Assembly (NCBI RefSeq): GCF_020532725.1
Contig: NZ_JAJAVC010000003.1
Location: forward strand, 1 to 64,000
DNA from: Methylobacillus arboreus
GTDB lineage: Bacteria > Pseudomonadota > Gammaproteobacteria > Burkholderiales > Methylophilaceae
Length of the DNA stretch: 64,000 nucleotides
Direction of reading: 5' to 3'
The notes beneath the pieces are model-generated. The model made no database searches and was not told where the DNA came from. It saw nothing but the letters and a program-made list of their open reading frames with translations. A program made the translations under genes and the position numbers. Every line of letters begins with the position of its first letter. The first letter of the stretch is position 1. This document shows positions 53,715 through 61,612 of this stretch, piece by piece.

Positions 53715-53984
53715 AGAGCCTGTTGATGATTATTTCATGGGGTACGTTGTCCCGGCAACGTAGGTGATGCAAGGCGCAAACCGCAGACGGGCTTATTGCC
53801 CGGCGAGGATTTGCAACGACGCAGCGGCTGCGTTGCTGGGATAACCCGAAGGGCATGGCTCCAAAACGCGCCCGCTCCGCGTTGCAGCCCTTGGCAAGGC
53901 AATGAGCATTACCTGCGGACTGCGCCTTGACCGGACGCGTTTTAAAGCCATGCGTACCCCATGAAATAATCATCAACAGGCTCT
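53715..53984. repeat. 270-bp element with perfect 32-bp terminal inverted repeats
   Basis: The arms 53715-53746 and 53953-53984 are exact reverse complements over 32 bases (starting AGAGCCTGTTGATGATTATT). Inside, more inverted segments follow imperfectly (AAGGCGCA..CCGCAG against CTGCGG..TGCGCCTT), and a central hairpin CAACGACGCAG / CTGCGTTG near 53813, so the whole element could fold into one long rod. An open frame through it (minus) is rich in Arg/Ala/Cys and is judged spurious. It fills the gap between the channel and DUF6394 genes. Resembles a MITE or other non-autonomous repeat; no target-site duplication could be settled. Confidence 0.85.
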
Positions 53985-53990
53985 TGGAAT

Positions 53991-54359
53991 TTATCGGCGC
54001 AGCGTAATGGTTTCTGCCAGCAGCAGGATGACCGAGGTGATATTGGCAAGCAGGGCGCCCCCGCTCAATGAGACGACACGTGCCGCGGTGCCGGATTCGT
54101 CGGCATTGGCTACCACCCAGACGATGGCGGCGGCAATCAACTGCAAATCCGCGACCAGGCTGGTGGACAGATGGATTGCACCGATTTGCGAGCGGTCGCC
54201 AAACTTGAGCACTGTGGCGATCAGGTTGACCACGATGGCAGCATAAAGCTCATAGATGTGGTGCTCAATCGGGTTGCCGGTGCCGCCGATGAAAAAGCCG
54301 AAATTGAGGGTCATCGCCAATACGATGAAGAAGCCGAAAATGACTTTTTCCAGATTCAT
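53991..54359 (-). CDS. DUF6394-type small membrane protein
   Basis: A 122-residue protein of three to four hydrophobic helices (VIFGFFIVLAMTLNFGFF, YAAIVVNLIATVL, LQLIAAAIVWVVANA, LLANITSVILLLAETITLRR). It is not enzymatic in appearance; I associate it with DUF6394, found beside RCK-type channel genes. It probably acts with the channel at 51976, from which it is now split by the 270-bp repeat. The insertion may therefore have broken an operon. Confidence 0.75.
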   Translation of the reverse strand: MNLEKVIFGFFIVLAMTLNFGFFIGGTGNPIEHHIYELYAAIVVNLIATVLKFGDRSQIGAIHLSTSLVADLQLIAAAIVWVVANADESGTAARVVSLSGGALLANITSVILLLAETITLRR

Positions 54360-54430
54360 TTTGATCCCTATGCGTGTGCAGGTTGAGAGAGTTGTGGCGA
54401 GTTTAGTGGATTTTGCCGTTCATGGCACGC

Positions 54431-55915
54431 TTACCAGAAGGTTTTCGCTTGCAGCAGTATCTTCCATGATGCGGGCAATGCAGCGCGTTGGCGTTTTTCA
54501 AGCTTGGCCGCCGCTTGCTGCCAGGCCAGCCAGGCAGGTTGCAAGCCGGGGGTGCGTTTGCTCATTTGCGCCAACGTGCGGCTGGTCACGGCAATGTCAT
54601 TGAGGCTGCCCAGCCTGGTTTGCGCATCACGCAAGGCGGAGAGCAGTTTTTCCGCCTGCGTTGCTGTTTTTTTGCCAGGGTAAACCGGGCTTAAGAATTC
54701 CAGTGTGTAGCGCAGGCGGCGTGCTTGGATGCGTACCTGGTGCCGTTTTTCAGCGGGTAATTTGGTCAATCGTTTTCCGCGTTTCAGCAGTTTGCTGTGT
54801 GTGCGTCGCAGTTGCTTGTCCGTGATTTTTTGCAGTGTGCTGCCATTGTCTTGCAGGCCGCTTGCAAAAAGGTGTCCCAGTGTGAGTAGCAAGCGCTGGT
54901 ATCGTGCCTGTTTCAATCCATTGCGCAGCTTGCTGTAGGCGCGTTTCTTTGCGCGCTCGACATGGGATTGTGCTTGCCCGATTTGATCCGCAGGCAGCTT
55001 GAGGCTGGGTAGCGTTTCATATAGCAGCACATCCAGGTCGCGCGGCTTGGACAGCAGGTCACTGAGCCAGCTGAGTTCTTCCTTGATGGCATCATCCTGA
55101 ATCGCGAAGGTTTTCAGGGCGGCTTTCAGGCGGCGCAATGCGATGCGCATCTGGTGCACGCCCTCTGTGTCGTCAGCCTGTATGGCAATGGCCTGGTTGC
55201 TTTGCAGATGACGCAGGCATTCCCAGCCTATCTTCTCAAATGCTTCGCTGGGGCTGTCTGCAGATGTCAGGCCTGCAGGCTTTGCCTTGGAGGCTGCTTG
55301 CGTAAAGTCGCGATAATAGGCATAGCCGCGCTGGGCCTTGCTGACATTTTCTATGCTGAGCGGAATGTCTGCCTGCAATTCCAGCGCCAGGGCAAACAGA
55401 TGGGCAATATTGCCCTGCTTGAGTTCCAGCTCAATCTCGATCAAGGGTTGCTGCTTGTCGCCGACGATAAGCAGGCCGTCATCCAGTGACAGTTCGATAT
55501 GGCTGCCGTGATAGTTCAACTGCCACTCGGTGCGGCGCATGTCGGTGGTGAAGATTGGCCTGAGCGCCTGGCGCAAGGCCGGCTGGTCAAAAATCGGGAT
55601 CAGGCTGGGGTCGGTGATCTTGGTGTAATCGGGTTCTCCCCTGGAGATAATGTCTTCCCATTCCAGGCGCTGATGCAACCCTGCCAGAGAATGGCCTGCT
55701 GCCTTGACTGCCTGGAACCAGCCGCCCGACATGCGGCGTACACGCAGACTGACGCGCTGGTCGAATAGCTGCAAGTCATCTGTGTCGTAATAGGTGCTGA
55801 CCAGGCGCCTTGTGATGGCTTTTTCCGCAATATGTTTGCGGATGGACGCATGGCGCCGCAGGCGGGGAATATCCGCTTTGGCGATGCGCAATTTGAGCTC
55901 GATCTCGTTCGGCAT
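54431..55915 (-). CDS. CYTH-CHAD domain protein
   Basis: A 494-residue protein from ATG 55915, which has a strong AAGGAGG site; the longer frame upstream overlaps the ParA gene. Residues 1-205 form a CYTH domain (EIELKL as the ExExK metal/triphosphate motif), a tunnel fold that hydrolyses inorganic triphosphate or thiamine triphosphate. Residues about 220-490 form a CHAD domain, a histidine/arginine-rich helical bundle (EGVHQMRIALRRLKAAL and KLPAEKRHQVRIQARRLRYTLEFL), which binds polyphosphate. The E. coli relative YgiF is an inorganic triphosphatase. It follows the ParA gene by 16 bases and belongs with sixA. Confidence 0.9.
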   Translation of the reverse strand: MPNEIELKLRIAKADIPRLRRHASIRKHIAEKAITRRLVSTYYDTDDLQLFDQRVSLRVRRMSGGWFQAVKAAGHSLAGLHQRLEWEDIISRGEPDYTKITDPSLIPIFDQPALRQALRPIFTTDMRRTEWQLNYHGSHIELSLDDGLLIVGDKQQPLIEIELELKQGNIAHLFALALELQADIPLSIENVSKAQRGYAYYRDFTQAASKAKPAGLTSADSPSEAFEKIGWECLRHLQSNQAIAIQADDTEGVHQMRIALRRLKAALKTFAIQDDAIKEELSWLSDLLSKPRDLDVLLYETLPSLKLPADQIGQAQSHVERAKKRAYSKLRNGLKQARYQRLLLTLGHLFASGLQDNGSTLQKITDKQLRRTHSKLLKRGKRLTKLPAEKRHQVRIQARRLRYTLEFLSPVYPGKKTATQAEKLLSALRDAQTRLGSLNDIAVTSRTLAQMSKRTPGLQPAWLAWQQAAAKLEKRQRAALPASWKILLQAKTFW

Positions 55916-55931
55916 ATTCCCTCCTTGGTAA

Positions 55932-56579
55932 TTATTTGCCTTTGACGGCTTGTTGTTTCTTGGCGTTGACCAGCCAGTGCAGCAAGGGCGCCCATTGCTG
56001 CAAGTCACGGCTGACTTGCGATGGGCGAATGTCAAACAGGCTCGCCCCTTGCTCTGCTGCCAATGCATACACCTGGGCATTACGCAGATTGCCTACAGAA
56101 GGAAAGTCGGAAGCAGCCAGAAATTCCTGCAACGTCTGGGCGGCGCGCGTGCGGTTGTCCACCCGCATGCCGATCATGGAGACAAATGTTCGTCCTTTGC
56201 GGATGGATTTTTCTTCCTGCAGTATTTGCAGGAAATCACGTGTAGCACCTATATCAAAAGCAGATGGCTGCATGGGGACGATGACAAAATCGGCGTCCTT
56301 GACTGCCTGGCTGAGCTTTTCTCCGCGCAATCCTGCAGGGGAATCGATAATGGTCCAGTCTGCGCTCAGGCTGTTGGCATAATGGCCGCGCCCATCCTGC
56401 CCATGGATCAATGGTAGCTTGTAGGGGCGGCGTTCCAGCCATTGCAAGGCAGAGCGTTGCCTGTCCATATCGGAGAGCACCACATGCCGTCCCCGGCTGG
56501 CAAAGTAGCCGGCAAGATTGGTTGCCAAGGTGGTTTTTCCGCTTCCTCCCTTGGGATTGGCAATCAGAATAGTGCTCAA
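55932..56579 (-). CDS. ParA-family ATPase
   Basis: A 215-residue compact ParA/MinD-type ATPase (MipZ/BcsQ-like size) with the deviant Walker A KGGSGKTTLATNL near the N-terminus, LSDMDRQRSALQW as switch region and WTIIDSPAGLRGE as Walker B. It has no ParB partner. It lies just upstream of the CYTH-CHAD gene and downstream of sixA in one minus-strand run, so it may place a polyphosphate-linked complex; this is inference. Confidence 0.87.
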   Translation of the reverse strand: MSTILIANPKGGSGKTTLATNLAGYFASRGRHVVLSDMDRQRSALQWLERRPYKLPLIHGQDGRGHYANSLSADWTIIDSPAGLRGEKLSQAVKDADFVIVPMQPSAFDIGATRDFLQILQEEKSIRKGRTFVSMIGMRVDNRTRAAQTLQEFLAASDFPSVGNLRNAQVYALAAEQGASLFDIRPSQVSRDLQQWAPLLHWLVNAKKQQAVKGK

Positions 56580-56622
56580 GTTTTCTCCTGAAGATTATTT
56601 TTTCTGATCATTCCAGAACTTG

Positions 56623-57075
56623 TTAAAGTAGTTCTGGCGTCAGCATGGCACGCAGCAAGGTTTGCTCTTCCTCGCCGCGGCGGCGGTTGGCAATCCACCA
56701 GATTGCGCCTTTTTTCACGCTCCAGTATTGCATGCGCCGCGTCATGGCATATGCCGCGGCCATGCCCAGGGTTGGCTGGTGGCCGATGATGAGCACACTG
56801 TCCTTGCCGAGTGGCCAGCCCGCTACCTCAAGCAAGGCTTGAGGCGATGAGCCCGGAGCTAGTTCGTCCAAAGTGGTAAACTCCAGTCCAAGGGCACTTG
56901 CGGTTTGTTGTGTGCGTTGGGCCGGGCTGGCAAGAATGCGGGTATTGGCAGGCATGTGCTGTTTGAGCCAGGCGGCCATTTTTTCTGCCTGCTGTTCGCC
57001 TCTGGCGGTAAGCCTGCGTGCAAGATCTGGCGAGCCTTCCTCGGCTTCAGCGTGACGCCATAAAATAATATCCAT
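56623..57075 (-). CDS. sixA: Phosphohistidine phosphatase SixA
   Basis: A 150-residue histidine phosphatase from ATG 57075 (the frame upstream lacks a domain match). It has the RHG-type motif at the N-terminus (LWRHAEAEEG), ASPAQRTQQTA with the second Arg, LAPGSSPQALLEVA and GHQPTLGMAAA with the second His. SixA removes phosphate from His in HPt/EI(Ntr)-type phosphorelay proteins. Its neighbours are ParA and CYTH-CHAD. Confidence 0.92.
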   Translation of the reverse strand: MDIILWRHAEAEEGSPDLARRLTARGEQQAEKMAAWLKQHMPANTRILASPAQRTQQTASALGLEFTTLDELAPGSSPQALLEVAGWPLGKDSVLIIGHQPTLGMAAAYAMTRRMQYWSVKKGAIWWIANRRRGEEEQTLLRAMLTPELL

Positions 57076-57147
57076 AACCTTGTTGCTAAGCTGAGAGTGT
57101 CCTTCTATCTTAGCGCTCAACGTGCTTCATGACAAAGTGACATCTGT

Positions 57148-58092
57148 GTGAAATTGCAAATCTATCTTTCCGGCATCCCTGAAAGCCTCGATGCCATCGC
57201 TACCGATGATGCATTGTTGCGCCTGTTGGCGCGTGGCCGTGTGCAATGGCTTGAGGATGAGTGGGAAGCTAGCCTGTGTCGCGGGTTTGGAATCGCCAGG
57301 CAGCAAGACTGGCCCTTGGCCGCATTGGCGCGCCTAGGGCAGGGCATGCCGGTTGATGATGCCTATTGGCTGCTGGCCAGCCCGGTGAATCTGTTTCTGC
57401 AGCGGGATTCCTTTCTGCTTAACCAGCCGGCACCCTTGCCGTTGACAAGTGCTGAAGATGAGGCATTGCGCGAGAGTCTGAACCGGCATTTTTCCGGGGA
57501 GGGGCTGGTGTTTCTACCGGGCATTCAGGGGCATTGGTACCTGCGCCTGGAGGCTACGCCAGAGCTCGTGACAACGTCGCTGGGGACAGCCTCGGGCCGG
57601 GAAATCACGCCCTGGCTGCCGCAAGGACGTGATGCGCAACGCTGGCGACAATTGCTCAATGAAATGCAGATGCTGTTGTTCAGCCATGCGGTGAATCAGG
57701 AGCGCGAAGCGCGCGGGGACCTTGCCGTCAATAGTGTTTGGCTGCATGGCGGCGGCGGTGTCCCGTCTTCTGGCCATGCCTTGCCATGCAGGGTTTATAG
57801 TGACGATGCCAGCCTGTGTGGCATGGCAGTGTCTTCCGGTGCGGTAATCTCACCTTTTACCGGCCTGGACGAAGTCCTGGCGCAACAGCATGCGTATTGC
57901 CTGGTGCAGGCGTCATTCCGTGCAGTGGACGCTGATTTGAGTGGGCAATTGTGGCGGGCATTGAAGGCACGCCGATTGCATCACCTTGAATTGTATCTGG
58001 CCTGGCCTGGCCGTATTCTGCATGTGCAGATCAGGCCGGCCGATCTCTGGAAATTCTGGCGCAAGCCAAAAACAATAGAAACGTATTTTTGA
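57148..58092 (+). CDS. RpfE-type/COG4255-like protein upstream of recJ
   Basis: A 314-residue cytosolic protein starting at GTG 57148, with no signal peptide or membrane helix. Features are an Ala/Leu-rich N-terminus, WLLASPVNLFLQRDSFLL, RHFSGEGLVFLPGIQGHWYLRL and NSVWLHGGGGVPS in the C-terminal half. Such proteins were labelled regulatory protein RpfE or phosphoglycerate mutase-like in betaproteobacteria and Xanthomonas and lie next to recJ. No activity is established. Its TGA stop shares a base with the ATG of recJ. Confidence 0.75.
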   Translation: MKLQIYLSGIPESLDAIATDDALLRLLARGRVQWLEDEWEASLCRGFGIARQQDWPLAALARLGQGMPVDDAYWLLASPVNLFLQRDSFLLNQPAPLPLTSAEDEALRESLNRHFSGEGLVFLPGIQGHWYLRLEATPELVTTSLGTASGREITPWLPQGRDAQRWRQLLNEMQMLLFSHAVNQEREARGDLAVNSVWLHGGGGVPSSGHALPCRVYSDDASLCGMAVSSGAVISPFTGLDEVLAQQHAYCLVQASFRAVDADLSGQLWRALKARRLHHLELYLAWPGRILHVQIRPADLWKFWRKPKTIETYF

Positions 58093-59786
58093 TGGTACAG
58101 ATCGTACAAAGAAGTTTTGACCAGAATGCCTGCAAGGCATTGATGGATGCCGGTATTCGCCCGGCACTGGCGCGCCTGCTTGCTGCGCGTGGCATTCGCG
58201 AAGCCGGGCAGTTGGAAGCCAGCCTCGCGCGATTAATTCCGCCTGAAAGGCTGACGGGCAATCAGAAAATGGCCGGCTTGCTGGCCGATGCCATAAAAGC
58301 TGGCAAGCATATCATGGTGGTGGGTGACTACGATGCCGATGGCGCCACGGCTACTGCGGTCGCCGTCAAGGGCTTGCGTAGCATGGGAGGCAAGGTCGAT
58401 TTTCTCGTGCCCAACCGCTTTGAATATGGCTATGGCCTCACGCCGGAGATCGTGGCACTGGCGGCAGGCCAGCATCCTGACCTTATCCTGACCGTCGATA
58501 ACGGCATTGCCAGTGTGGAAGGCGTAGAGGCTGCGCACAGACTGGGTATCCCGGTCCTGGTAACCGACCATCACTTGCCTGGCGACGTCGCACCCCGCGC
58601 AGCGTGTATCGTCAATCCCAATCAGCTTGGCTGTGATTTTCCCAGCAAAAACCTGGCAGGAGTAGGGGTGATGTTTTACGTGCTGCTTGCGCTGCGTGCT
58701 GAGTTGCGCAAGCGTGGCGTGTTTGCCGCAAGCACAGAGCCTAACTTGACCGAGTTGCTGGACCTGGTTGCATTGGGAACGGTGGCCGACTTGGTACGGC
58801 TCGACGACAACAACCGGATTCTTGTGGAGCAGGGATTGCGCCGAATTCGCGCAGGGAAGTGCAGCCCAGGCATCCTGGCCTTGTTTGAGGTGGCGGGGCG
58901 GGATACTGCCAAGGCTGGCCCGCAGGACCTCGGGTTCAGTATCGGCCCTCGCCTGAATGCGGCAGGCCGTCTGGATGACATGACGCTGGGGATTGCCTGT
59001 TTGCTGGAACAGGATCCGGGTGTTGCCCGTGCTCTGGCGCAGCAGTTGCATGAACTGAATCAGGAACGGCGTAACATCGAGGCCGGCATGCAGGATGGTG
59101 CCATGATCGTGCTGGATGAAATCGATGCGGTGGGAAGATACAGCCTGAGCCTGTTTCAGGCAGATTGGCACCAGGGCGTGATTGGTATCCTGGCATCGCG
59201 TATCAAGGAACGGTTTCACCGTCCGGTGATTGCATTTGCGCCTGCCAATGATGGCGAAATCAAGGGGTCGGGACGCTCAATTCCCGGCCTGCATCTGCGT
59301 GATGCCCTGGATTTGCTCTCCAAGCGCGAGCCCGGTCTATTGTTGAAGTTCGGCGGACATGCCATGGCCGCAGGCTTGAGCATTCGCGAGCAGGATTTTG
59401 CCCGGTTCAATATTGCTTTCGAAGCAGTGGTTGCAAGCCTGCTGACTCCGGAGCAGCTTGAGGCCGTGATTGAGGTCGATGGCTCGCTGCCGGCTGAGGA
59501 TGTCGGCCTGGACATGGCGCATGCACTGGAGCGACAGGTGTGGGGGCAGGGTTTTCCGCCGCCACTCTTCTTTGATGAGTTCCGGGTGGTTGACCAACGC
59601 ATTGTCGGTGAGCGCCACCTCAAGCTCAACCTGGAAAAATCGGGCCAGGTGTTTGCCGCGATTTTTTTCAGGCAAGAGGAGTTTCTGCCTGAAATCGTGC
59701 ATGTGGTTTATCAAGTCCAAGTAAATGAGTATCGTGGCGTGCAGTCAGTACAGCTCTGCCTACAGCATTGGCGCGAGTCAGTCTAG
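58092..59786 (+). CDS. recJ: Single-stranded-DNA-specific exonuclease RecJ
   Basis: A 564-residue 5'-3' exonuclease acting in RecF-pathway recombination, mismatch and base excision repair. DHH motifs: VVGDYDADGATATA, LILTVDNGIAS, VTDHHLPGDVAP, then PRLNAAGRLDDM. The DHHA1 RNA/DNA-binding motif is FGGHAMAAGL and the C-terminal OB region follows. ATG 58092 (TGATG overlap with the previous gene) is preferred to TTG 58089. Confidence 0.96.
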   Translation: MVQIVQRSFDQNACKALMDAGIRPALARLLAARGIREAGQLEASLARLIPPERLTGNQKMAGLLADAIKAGKHIMVVGDYDADGATATAVAVKGLRSMGGKVDFLVPNRFEYGYGLTPEIVALAAGQHPDLILTVDNGIASVEGVEAAHRLGIPVLVTDHHLPGDVAPRAACIVNPNQLGCDFPSKNLAGVGVMFYVLLALRAELRKRGVFAASTEPNLTELLDLVALGTVADLVRLDDNNRILVEQGLRRIRAGKCSPGILALFEVAGRDTAKAGPQDLGFSIGPRLNAAGRLDDMTLGIACLLEQDPGVARALAQQLHELNQERRNIEAGMQDGAMIVLDEIDAVGRYSLSLFQADWHQGVIGILASRIKERFHRPVIAFAPANDGEIKGSGRSIPGLHLRDALDLLSKREPGLLLKFGGHAMAAGLSIREQDFARFNIAFEAVVASLLTPEQLEAVIEVDGSLPAEDVGLDMAHALERQVWGQGFPPPLFFDEFRVVDQRIVGERHLKLNLEKSGQVFAAIFFRQEEFLPEIVHVVYQVQVNEYRGVQSVQLCLQHWRESV

Positions 59787-59855
59787 GCCAAGTATTCGCA
59801 TTGACCGTGTTTGTTGCAGCGCGGTAATATCAAAGAAATTTTTTTCGGGTTTTTT

Positions 59856-60614
59856 ATGCGTCGCAAGCTGGTTGTCGGCAACTGGAAAATGAATGGCAAC
59901 CTTGCACAAAACCAGAGGTTGCTGGAAGCGCTTGTGCACGGTCTCAAGGGTGTAGGGCATGTTGATATCGCCGTCTGCGTTCCTTATCCCTATCTGTTCC
60001 AGGCGCAGCATATCCTGACTGGAACCAACATTGCCTGGGGTGCTCAGAATGTCGCCTCGCATGAGAATGGCGCCTATACCGGCGAGGTCAGTGCAGCCAT
60101 GCTCAAGGAGTTTGGCGCTAGCTATGTGATTGTCGGGCACTCTGAGCGTAGCGATGCCTACTGCGAGAGTAGTGCCAATATTGCCGATAAGTTCGCCATT
60201 GCCAAGCAACATGGCATTACTCCTATTTTCTGCGTCGGTGAAACCTTGCAGGAGCGTGAGTCCGGAGTAATGGAGTATGCGATTGCCAATCAACTGGACG
60301 CGATTCTGTCAGTCTCGGGTGGTGCCTTACTGGACCGGGCCGTGATTGCCTATGAGCCGGTATGGGCAATTGGTACCAACAAGAATGCGACGTCTGAACA
60401 GGCTCGCGCTGCGCATTCCTTTATTCGTGAGCGGATTGCAGCCATGCATCCTGGGGCGGCGGAAAGCGCAAGAATTATCTATGGGGGTAGCGTAAATCCG
60501 AGAAATGCGGCACAATTACTGTCTATGTCGGACATTGACGGCGGACTGATTGGTAGATGTTCGCTGGATGCTAATGATTTTGAAAGAATTTGTCGCGCTG
60601 CTTGCAAAATTTAA
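59856..60614 (+). CDS. tpiA: Triosephosphate isomerase
   Basis: A 252-residue TIM barrel interconverting dihydroxyacetone phosphate and glyceraldehyde 3-phosphate. The catalytic set is Lys in VVGNWKMNG (about residue 10-13), His in IVGHSERSD, and Glu in [10 protein letters not shown]; the phosphate-binding GGSVNP is present. Start ATG 59856, as the upstream frame (IKEIFFGFF) does not belong to the fold. It is followed by secG (23 bases later), as in most betaproteobacteria. Confidence 0.97.
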   Translation: MRRKLVVGNWKMNGNLAQNQRLLEALVHGLKGVGHVDIAVCVPYPYLFQAQHILTGTNIAWGAQNVASHENGAYTGEVSAAMLKEFGASYVIVGHSERSDAYCESSANIADKFAIAKQHGITPIFCVGETLQERESGVMEYAIANQLDAILSVSGGALLDRAVIAYEPVWAIGTNKNATSEQARAAHSFIRERIAAMHPGAAESARIIYGGSVNPRNAAQLLSMSDIDGGLIGRCSLDANDFERICRAACKI

Positions 60615-60637
60615 GCGGGCAGGGATTGTAAGAGAAA

Positions 60638-60973
60638 ATGGAAACCATTGTAACAGTCATACATGTCATTGCTGCGCTGGGCGTTGTTGGCCTTGTGCTG
60701 TTGCAGCACGGCAAGGGCGCCGATATGGGCGCTGCGTTTGGTAGCGGCGCTTCCGGCAGCCTGTTCGGAGTAAGTGGGTCCTCAAACTTTATGAGTCGAG
60801 CTACTGCTATCTTTGTTGCTATCTTTTTCGTGACCAGCATGAGTCTTGCGTATCTTGCCAGTCATCGTTCAGAACAGGGCAGCGTGGTGCAGAAGTCTGT
60901 AGTAAAATCTGCGCCAGCATCTGATGTGCCCAAGCCTGCCGAACCCTCATCGGCCAAGGATGTACCTCAGTAA
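60638..60973 (+). CDS. secG: Protein translocase subunit SecG
   Basis: A 111-residue SecYEG subunit: two membrane helices (TIVTVIHVIAALGVVGLVLLQ and ATAIFVAIFFVTSMSLAYLA) flanking the conserved loop GKGADMGAAFGSGASGSLFG, then a Pro/Ala/Lys-rich tail. In the tpiA-secG-tRNA-Leu-nuo order common in betaproteobacteria. Confidence 0.96.
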   Translation: METIVTVIHVIAALGVVGLVLLQHGKGADMGAAFGSGASGSLFGVSGSSNFMSRATAIFVAIFFVTSMSLAYLASHRSEQGSVVQKSVVKSAPASDVPKPAEPSSAKDVPQ

Positions 60974-61001
60974 TTTTTAGATGATGGGTTTGAAGCCCAA
61001 T

Positions 61002-61086
61002 GCCGTCGTGGTGGAATTGGTAGACACGCTATCTTGAGGGGGTAGTGGCGAAAGCCGTGTGAGTTCGAGTCTCACCGTCGGCACCA
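61002..61086 (+). tRNA. tRNA-Leu(GAG), reading CUC/CUU
   Basis: 85 bases, with encoded CCA. The anticodon loop TTGAGGG gives GAG; stem CTATC/GGTAG. The long variable arm (TGGCGAAAGCCG) and the GTGAG-TTCGAGT-CTCAC T arm mark a class II tRNA-Leu. The acceptor GCCGTCG / CGTCGGC has a T-T mismatch at the fifth pair (5-68). Confidence 0.95.
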
Positions 61087-61118
61087 AAAAATAAAATCAA
61101 GCAGTATCAAACCATATC

Positions 61119-61155
61119 AAAACCTGCATGTAACCTAGAGTTTGGCGGGTTTTTT
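61119..61155 (+). terminator. Rho-independent terminator after tRNA-Leu
   Basis: AAAACCTGC / GCGGGTTTT (61119-61127 with 61145-61153, one G-T pair) followed by a T run. Confidence 0.75.
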
Positions 61156-61427
61156 CTTTTCAGTCCATATTTGTTCTTCTCAAGAAATCCCTTACTGTTA
61201 AGTGCAACGGTCGTAGATGGCGAAAATGAACTCATTTTTGAGATGATCCTATGCTCAATTTGCTAAACAATTAACAGGTCTTGTCAGATAACCGTGGTAG
61301 CTAGAGGATTTATCTCAATTTGCAGATTAAGGGAACGGACTAGTTCTTGTTTATTTATATTGAAATATTTTGGTAATACAGTATTCATCAATGCGTTTAC
61401 GCGCATTGAATTTCCCAGAAAATTCAT

Positions 61428-61453
61428 ACAGGCCCGCAAGGGCCTGTTTTTTT
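61428..61453 (+). terminator. Strong orphan Rho-independent terminator
   Basis: ACAGGCCC / GGGCCTGT stem (61428-61435 with 61440-61447), GCAA loop, seven T. It lies 270 bases after the tRNA terminator, with no gene between. Confidence 0.85.
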
Positions 61454-61563
61454 CTGTGGGCTCCATCATCGATATGAATGCGCTTTTAAGGCTCCATGCC
61501 AAGAAACAATTGCAGCATCATCAATAAGGAGGAGCGGCCTTGTAATAAAGAATGCTTGACCAA

Positions 61564-61583
61564 GCCTGAAGGTGGCTTCAGGC
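61564..61583 (-). terminator. Hairpin after the bestrophin gene
   Basis: GCCTGAAG / CTTCAGGC stem (61564-61571 with 61576-61583), 4-base loop; on the minus strand TTGGTC follows, a weak T tract. About 30 bases past the bestrophin stop. Confidence 0.55.
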
Positions 61584-61612
61584 GATGGAAATGCTTTTTG
61601 CAACTCCTCTGC

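Larger units (their letters stand above)
61156..61612. other. 457-base non-coding stretch; possible small RNA near 61387-61453
   Basis: No convincing gene. A hairpin CAATGCG / CGCATTG (61389-61395 with 61402-61408) is followed by a strong terminator (listed separately) although no coding gene reads into it. A short frame at 61294-61527 lacks a binding site. A second stem follows for the bestrophin gene. A small RNA ending at 61453 would explain the orphan terminator. Confidence 0.45.

Noticed and set aside
53713-53976. Open frame (minus) covering the 270-bp inverted repeat
   Set aside because: Composition is forced by the inverted repeat, with Arg/Ala/Cys-rich low quality, no ribosome site and no domain.
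61294-61527. Short open frame spanning the orphan terminator
   Set aside because: A terminator in the middle of a gene is unlikely, and there is no binding site.
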